NCBI GenBank assembly: GCA_964429265.1
Contig: CAYSBK010000086.1
Location: 1 to 9,680 of the forward strand
DNA: 9,680 nucleotides
Direction of reading: 5' to 3'
Source of the DNA: CAYSBK01 sp964429265
GTDB taxonomy: Bacteria; Planctomycetota; Phycisphaerae; Sedimentisphaerales; Anaerobacaceae
Of this stretch, positions 6,601-9,680 are shown in pieces; positions within the stretch are counted from its first letter, which is position 1, and each line of letters begins with the position of its first letter. A program made the translations under genes and the position numbers. Below the pieces are notes generated by a model. That model saw only the letters and a list, made by a program, of their open reading frames with translations, ran no database searches and had not been told where the DNA came from.

Positions 6601-7545
6601 CGGCAGCACCAGCAAACGCTCGCACAGCGCCAGACCCGAACCTGCAACGAGCACTCTCCTGGCGTCGGGCTTCTGGCTCAAAACTATCGCCGCGGTCCTG
6701 CCCGCACCGGCTCGCTCCGGCAGCGATTCAACAACCGAACCTTCACGAATCACAACCCACTGCTTGCCATAGTGGCCATACAGGTACTGTGCCTGCGCCG
6801 TCTGAAAAGACCCTTCCAGGCCGCTGCGACCGAGCAGCTCGCGCCAGCGTATCGCCTGCAGCTTATGGCCCAGCGACTCATCCAGACCGGCGCCCAGTCC
6901 CACGAACAACGCGCCCGGCACAAGCACCGCCGCCATCGCCGCCAAACGCGGCCTTGCCGACCCGGCCGCTGCGGCAATCCGCACCGCAGCCACCGACAAC
7001 GACAGCACCAGCGAAATAATGAAAAACACCCGCGCGGGACTTACCTCGTACCCCAGCAGAATCGTCACCCCAATCCCACCGGCAAAACTGCCCGCCGCCT
7101 CCAGCACGTAAACCCGCCACACCGCCGCCCCCGTGCTGCGCTCAAACCACCGGCACGCCAGCGGAAACAACGCCCCGGTCAGAAGGCTCACCGGCGCATT
7201 AACCAGCAGCGACAACACCAGCATCTGCCGTATCGACAGCAGTTGATACGCCTGCATTCCTGCTATCCGCCTGGCCCAGACAATCAGCACCATCTCCAGC
7301 AGGAATGCCGGTATGTATAAAAGGAACAATACGTCCACAACCCGCGACAGCTTCTCCGCAAGCCCGCGAACCCTGCCCACCCCCAGCGCCCCAAGCCCGA
7401 TCCACGCAAACCAGCACCCGAAGAAAATCCCCACGCTGATATCGGTGCTTTCGAACGTCGTGATGTACTGCCGGAAAAGCAGCGCCTGCGCCGCGATGGT
7501 GAAAAGGCCGTAACTTATTATGAGAACGCTGCGAGCGGCCCTCAT
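3694..7545 (-). CDS. Spermidine-synthase-like / FMN-binding / polyferredoxin membrane fusion
   Basis: A 1283-aa polytopic protein that joins three modules. Residues 1-795 resemble fused MFS/spermidine-synthase proteins: about seven hydrophobic helices, a soluble SAM-fold domain (about 240-500, with AGSGLA 301-306, D326 and VVIDVG 369-374), then further helices. The usual GGGDGG glycine loop and second catalytic acid are missing, so aminopropyl transfer is doubtful. Residues 798-945 form an FMN-binding domain of the RnfG/NqrC/NosR type, with SGAT at 918-921, where T921 would carry covalent FMN. Residues 960-1230 form a NosR/NapH-like part with CGWMCP (1044-1049) and CRYLCP (1137-1142), plus C1168, C1180, C1183 and C1186, likely iron-sulfur ligands. 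A basic tail (1231-1283) ends the protein. I infer electron transfer across the inner membrane. The start ATG overlaps the upstream stop (ATGA), with GGTGAG 5 nt before it. No ApbE flavin transferase is in the window. Confidence 0.9.
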   Translation of the reverse strand: MRAARSVLIISYGLFTIAAQALLFRQYITTFESTDISVGIFFGCWFAWIGLGALGVGRVRGLAEKLSRVVDVLFLLYIPAFLLEMVLIVWARRIAGMQAYQLLSIRQMLVLSLLVNAPVSLLTGALFPLACRWFERSTGAAVWRVYVLEAAGSFAGGIGVTILLGYEVSPARVFFIISLVLSLSVAAVRIAAAAGSARPRLAAMAAVLVPGALFVGLGAGLDESLGHKLQAIRWRELLGRSGLEGSFQTAQAQYLYGHYGKQWVVIREGSVVESLPERAGAGRTAAIVLSQKPDARRVLVAGSGLALCERLLVLPQIEEVTWTGCDSEYIRRINGFVPDQYRVRDRRLKFFSGEIRELLAQKKDYYDIVVIDVGAATSSVLNRFYTRQFYHQVRHSLSREGVVAVQVAGGENVLGTELVNLGASVRCTLLEVFQRLVLVPGEHTWFIAGDGEALTDEPGTLRDRFAGIENGQSLLSPEALFSIYLPDRAAKAMDAYEKTDLPRQLLVNTDSRPLAHLYSLLLLSRQAGSPVARFVKRLCVAGVWVFVVPVLVVVVVRLLYRLRSRSAGGEAVPSSFESSFLVLTAGFGGMAIALILMYLYQMRYGSLYLHIGLVSSGFMLGLTAGGLLAGMFAKPGRRIGCDLLLVVVLAVHLVLLWIIAFGAVQVWGHVHFGLAFVAAGCVLGGYFPLAARQLAEAGFGATAAGARLEAADHFGATVGALVVSLGMLPVLGARVSLLVLAAVAIANAPLAALRRYKPAVAFTVGLQGRLRATGYCLLAAAIAVIICSDLVASAAGRLRVVLPVETAQALAGQNRIVAASGSVGGRKVRYFEVYADGNEPSGYIFSTRELAPEVRGFGGALNIAVHVDRDGRLVDFHIVRSNETPAYLAMLEGWQQKLTDGGYNLFGAGPFAGVDAVSGATISSRAVLDSLTVSARRFASEILALPVAGEGQAMTLQKPERAAIYLAGVAVVALVAIYAGGAWLRVVVLALVAVGGGLILNVQYSTEQVVGLLSGRIPAVGLSSAFLLAVGVPGLVLVFGNMYCGWMCPFGAVQELLSYLVPKDLKPVPDRDSMGVGRFMKYVVLFVLVVVFFLSRDKRALAADPLVSVFNFSLQRAVAVSIIVSLVAGIFYGRFWCRYLCPAGAFLSLLNAAAPLRRLLPAKKFGRCEFGVTKNDRLDCIYCDRCRFERAPILPLRQRRDVSHRRAVIAGRCFVAGVVGLAVILSAVSAKRLAEVSGAAGFSKPGVVASAGQPRDVDITRVRRLIRQGRLSEKEAQYYRKVD
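4783..4794 (-). other. SGAT covalent flavinylation motif
   Basis: These bases encode residues 918-921 (Ser-Gly-Ala-Thr) within the context D915-AV-SGAT-ISS. In RnfG, NqrC and NosR the threonine of this motif is the site where ApbE attaches FMN through a phosphoester bond. The aspartate three residues before the motif also fits the family pattern. The domain should lie on the extracytoplasmic side, following the hydrophobic helix at about 774-793. Confidence 0.8.
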
Positions 7546-9077
7546 CGCTGCTCACCAAAAACCTCGGCCTGGAAAACGAGAAAGCTTGCGCCGGACTTCC
7601 ACGCTGCGGTGTCAAGCCCGGCCTTTTGCGAAAGGTGCGACAGCGTCTGCTCGAGGTCCCACCCCTGCTCCGGCGCGACCTGCGGCAGGTACACCGCGGA
7701 ATGGCCGTTCTTTCTCAGGACGATACCGTCGGTGCCCAGCCGTATCTGCTCCGGCGAGTCCACCGGCTCCGGGCTGGTCAACGCCGATATCTCGATCGTT
7801 ATCGCATCCAGTTCATCCTCCTGCAGCGGCGGAAATCGCCGGTCCCCGAAGGCAGCGTTTATCGCGTTGCGCATCACCGACCTGTAAAGCGGCCGCTGCG
7901 GAAAAATATCACCTATACACCCGCGAAGCCGGTGGTCCTTCTTCAGCGTCACAAACGCCGCCCGCGGAACCCGCATCGCCGCCGTAATCTCCACGCCAAG
8001 CTGCTGCGCCTCGGGCAGCCGATGATTCTTCAGTGCGTACGCTATCGTCTTCCTCGCCAGCGCCAGCAGCCGCTGCTTATCTTCCTCGCTCAGCCGCGAT
8101 TGCTGCGGCTCGGCCGGGCCGGTCTTCTTCCACCGGCCCGTAAAGGCCACCGAAAGGTAACTCACCGAGTTCGTATAATCACCGGTCAGCTCCCCGGACG
8201 TGGCATACTTCACCAGGTGCACCTGGCAATCACCCAGCATCGACAAGAGAATCGCTATCGGAACGCGGCCGCACACGCTCGCCGCCGTGCCGGTCGTGTA
8301 CTTCAAAAAACCCTCCACGTCACGGTCGGCGATAAGCTCGTATGCCCCCATGTCCAGTTTCCTGAGCTGCTGCGGGATGTCCTGCTTGAACGGAACATTG
8401 TTGTATCGAGGTCCGTAATGAACGAAATCGCTGCTGGCTATCACCAGCGTTTCATCGTCGATCAGCCCCGCCAGAATCCTGCCGGCCTGACGCACCGTCT
8501 CCAGCGAGCAGTCACCGGCCACGATGGGAACCAGCTTGAAATCCTTCAAGCGGTACTGCAGCAGCGGAACCTGTATCTGCACGCTGTGCTCGTACTTGTG
8601 GGCATACGGCAGGTTTCTGAACAGCCCGAACTTCAAGAGCTTCTTGATGAAATCCACGTCCAGCGGCACACGCCCCAGCGGCGTCTCGTAGTGCGTAACC
8701 ATCGGAACGCTCAGCATCTGCTCCATAGGTGCCCTGTGGCTGGGGCCGATGACTATCACGCGCTTGTACTGCCTGTTCAGGGTCTTCAGCCCTTCCGCGG
8801 CCACCTGGCCCGAATAACGATACCCGGCGTGTGGCTCAATCAGCGCGATAACGTTGTCCAGAGGCTTCGCCTTCGCCTTGCGAAAAAACCCCTCGACCTG
8901 CTTGTTCAGTTCATTCGCATCGGCAGGGTACCAACCGCCCGCAAGCCGCGAACGCAGCACCGTCTCCGATCCGCCTTCAGAAACAGCAGCAAACCCCGGA
9001 AATATCACCACCGCAAAAATTACGCCGAAGGCCGACCATCTCCGGGAACCACTTGTTGTTTTATTTCGACCGGTCAT
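7542..9077 (-). CDS. Exported MEMO1-AMMECR1 fusion (AmmeMemoRadiSam proteins B and A)
   Basis: A 511-aa protein. Residues 12-36 look like a signal peptide or anchor (RR followed by a hydrophobic run ending PGFAAVSEGG). Residues 40-315 are a MEMO1 domain, related to class III extradiol dioxygenases, keeping the pocket residues: H83 (EPHAGYRYSG), H114 (GPSHRAP), H220 (SSDFVHYG) and C269 (VCGRVPIAILL). Residues 330-508 are AMMECR1, with LRGCIG (384-389), NAINAAFGDRRFPPL (404-418) and LPQVAPEQGWD (464-474). The two proteins are separate genes in many genomes and their biochemical role is unsettled; metal binding is known for human MEMO1. I chose ATG 9077 because GGAG (9086-9089) sits 8 nt upstream and it starts 1 nt after the preceding stop. 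The in-frame ATG 9101 would overlap that gene by 23 nt and has no good ribosome site. The stop overlaps the next start as ATGA. Confidence 0.93.
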   Translation of the reverse strand: MTGRNKTTSGSRRWSAFGVIFAVVIFPGFAAVSEGGSETVLRSRLAGGWYPADANELNKQVEGFFRKAKAKPLDNVIALIEPHAGYRYSGQVAAEGLKTLNRQYKRVIVIGPSHRAPMEQMLSVPMVTHYETPLGRVPLDVDFIKKLLKFGLFRNLPYAHKYEHSVQIQVPLLQYRLKDFKLVPIVAGDCSLETVRQAGRILAGLIDDETLVIASSDFVHYGPRYNNVPFKQDIPQQLRKLDMGAYELIADRDVEGFLKYTTGTAASVCGRVPIAILLSMLGDCQVHLVKYATSGELTGDYTNSVSYLSVAFTGRWKKTGPAEPQQSRLSEEDKQRLLALARKTIAYALKNHRLPEAQQLGVEITAAMRVPRAAFVTLKKDHRLRGCIGDIFPQRPLYRSVMRNAINAAFGDRRFPPLQEDELDAITIEISALTSPEPVDSPEQIRLGTDGIVLRKNGHSAVYLPQVAPEQGWDLEQTLSHLSQKAGLDTAAWKSGASFLVFQAEVFGEQR

Positions 9078-9078
9078 T

Positions 9079-9261
9079 TCAGCCACTCCATCTTGATTCA
9101 TATTCCATTTCGTTCAGCTTTCCGACGGGGCCTGGATACTGCCTCATCGGCCTGGCACGAACGAACCGCCGCGGCACCGCTTTTTCCTTCAGCCGAAACA
9201 GACCCGCCGCAACCACCCCTACCACCGCCAGCAAACGCTCGATAAATCTCCGACGTGTCAT
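9079..9261 (-). CDS. 60-aa twin-arginine membrane-anchored protein in AmmeMemoRadiSam operon
   Basis: I do not recognise a named family. The protein starts TRRRFIERLL (2-11), close to the Tat consensus S/T-R-R-x-F-L-K. A hydrophobic stretch (10-22) follows, then a basic segment (23-40) and an ending with YPGPVGKLNEMEYESRWSG (42-60). No clear AxA cleavage site is visible, so it may stay as an uncleaved N-terminal anchor with about 35 residues outside. It has no cysteine or histidine, so it is unlikely to bind metal itself. The start overlaps the stop of the radical SAM gene as ATGA, with GGGGTG 5 nt upstream (spacer TGGCA). Its stop is 1 nt before the MEMO1-AMMECR1 start. A longer frame begins at 9375, but its first 38 codons lie inside the radical SAM gene in another frame. 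The packing argues strongly that it is a real gene working with its neighbours. Confidence 0.75.
   Translation of the reverse strand: MTRRRFIERLLAVVGVVAAGLFRLKEKAVPRRFVRARPMRQYPGPVGKLNEMEYESRWSG
9086..9089 (-). promoter_or_regulatory. Ribosome binding site fixing the MEMO1-AMMECR1 start
   Basis: GGAG on the minus strand lies 8 nt before ATG 9077, within the end of the upstream 60-aa gene. It supports the shorter start (511 aa) over ATG 9101 (519 aa) and implies reinitiation right after the upstream TGA at 9081-9079. Confidence 0.6.
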
Positions 9262-9680
9262 TGCCACACCCCATATATCTGGTAACCGCAATCCGGACAG
9301 CAGCCACCGCTGATGCGGTTCTGCAATATCCGGTACACGACGCGCTCGATAAGAAGCTTTTTGCACTTGGGACAATACGTGTTTGAGCCTGTCTTGCTCG
9401 CTATGTTCCCGATGTAAACGTACTCCATGCCCTCGTTTGCCGCGATATCCCGTGCCATATCCAGGGTAGCCGCGCTCGTGGCCGGCAGGTGACGCATCTT
9501 ATATCGGGGAAAGAATCTCGAAAAGTGCAGCGGCGTCTCCGCCCCGAGGTTCGCCTTCACCCACCGCACAAGCTTGCGGATGTCCTCCGGCCTGTCGTTC
9601 AGAGTTGGAATGATCAGGTTCGTCACCTCAACCAGTACCCCAGAGGCCTTCGCAATTACCAGCGCATCCTGCACGGGCTT
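9258..9680 (-). CDS. AmmeMemoRadiSam system radical SAM enzyme (5' end outside window)
   Basis: The last 140 codons of the radical SAM member of the AmmeMemoRadiSam system. The CxxxCxxC cluster motif near the N terminus is outside the window, so the call rests on the C-terminal half. It shows VEVTNLIIPTLND (late strand of the radical SAM barrel), PLHFSRFFPRYKM, and EYVYIGNI, then a zinc-ribbon-like tail with CPKC and CPDCG pairs, ending IYGVWQ. This pattern (H-x-S/T-RF-P-Y-KM, then Y-YxGN, then two CPxC pairs) is characteristic of the family. It is a presumed cytosolic enzyme of unknown substrate, encoded first among the visible genes of the operon. Its TGA overlaps the ATG of the 60-aa gene. 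The operon promoter must lie beyond 9680. Confidence 0.93.
   Translation of the reverse strand, partial: KPVQDALVIAKASGVLVEVTNLIIPTLNDRPEDIRKLVRWVKANLGAETPLHFSRFFPRYKMRHLPATSAATLDMARDIAANEGMEYVYIGNIASKTGSNTYCPKCKKLLIERVVYRILQNRISGGCCPDCGYQIYGVWQ

Noticed and set aside
6361..7320. 319-codon plus-strand open frame.
   Set aside because: It is antisense to the membrane half of the 1283-aa protein. The composition is dominated by Arg, Pro, Gln and His, typical of the reverse of Leu/Ala/Val-rich coding sequence.
7626..9245. 539-codon plus-strand open frame.
   Set aside because: It runs antisense to the MEMO1-AMMECR1 gene and the 60-aa gene, and its translation is rich in Arg, Gln, His and Leu with no motif. 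It is a shadow of the minus-strand genes.

Overview
This window reads as GC-rich bacterial chromosome. It most likely comes from the Planctomycetota, and probably the Phycisphaerae/Sedimentisphaerales side. That placement is inferred from gene content, not from a marker gene. The clues are a small exported protein with a C-terminal PEP-CTERM sorting signal, a fused MEMO1-AMMECR1 protein with a signal peptide, and a very large fusion of a spermidine-synthase-like membrane protein to a NosR-like flavin/iron-sulfur module. No tRNA, rRNA, CRISPR array, insertion sequence or prophage feature was seen.

Left part (1-2182, minus strand): the first 727 codons of the disaggregase ClpB, cut by the window edge. 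The 416-bp divergent intergenic region (2183-2598) separates it from a plus-strand PEP-CTERM gene (2599-3228). It holds a strong match to a sigma-54 (-24/-12) promoter facing clpB, two short inverted repeats upstream of that promoter, and a sigma-70-type promoter with A/T tracts facing the PEP-CTERM gene. After a 206-bp gap with a likely promoter, a small plus-strand DUF2905 two-helix membrane protein follows (3435-3665). It converges on the next operon with only 28 bp between stop codons.

Right part (3694-9680, minus strand): four genes in one very tightly packed operon, transcribed right to left. The order is the AmmeMemoRadiSam radical SAM enzyme (5' end outside the window), a 60-residue twin-arginine membrane-anchored protein of unknown function, an exported MEMO1-AMMECR1 fusion (511 aa), and a 1283-aa fusion protein. 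The fusion has a polytopic spermidine-synthase-like part, a periplasmic FMN-binding domain with an SGAT flavinylation motif, and a polyferredoxin with two CxxxCP motifs. The junctions are ATGA overlap, 1-nt gap, ATGA overlap, so translation is probably coupled.

The most interesting content is this operon. AmmeMemoRadiSam proteins are widespread but of unsettled function. Here they are tied to a transmembrane electron-transfer module and to a small Tat-type protein. I infer a membrane or extracytoplasmic redox system in which the iron-sulfur/flavin protein moves electrons across the membrane to something handled by the exported MEMO1-AMMECR1 protein. The substrate is unknown.
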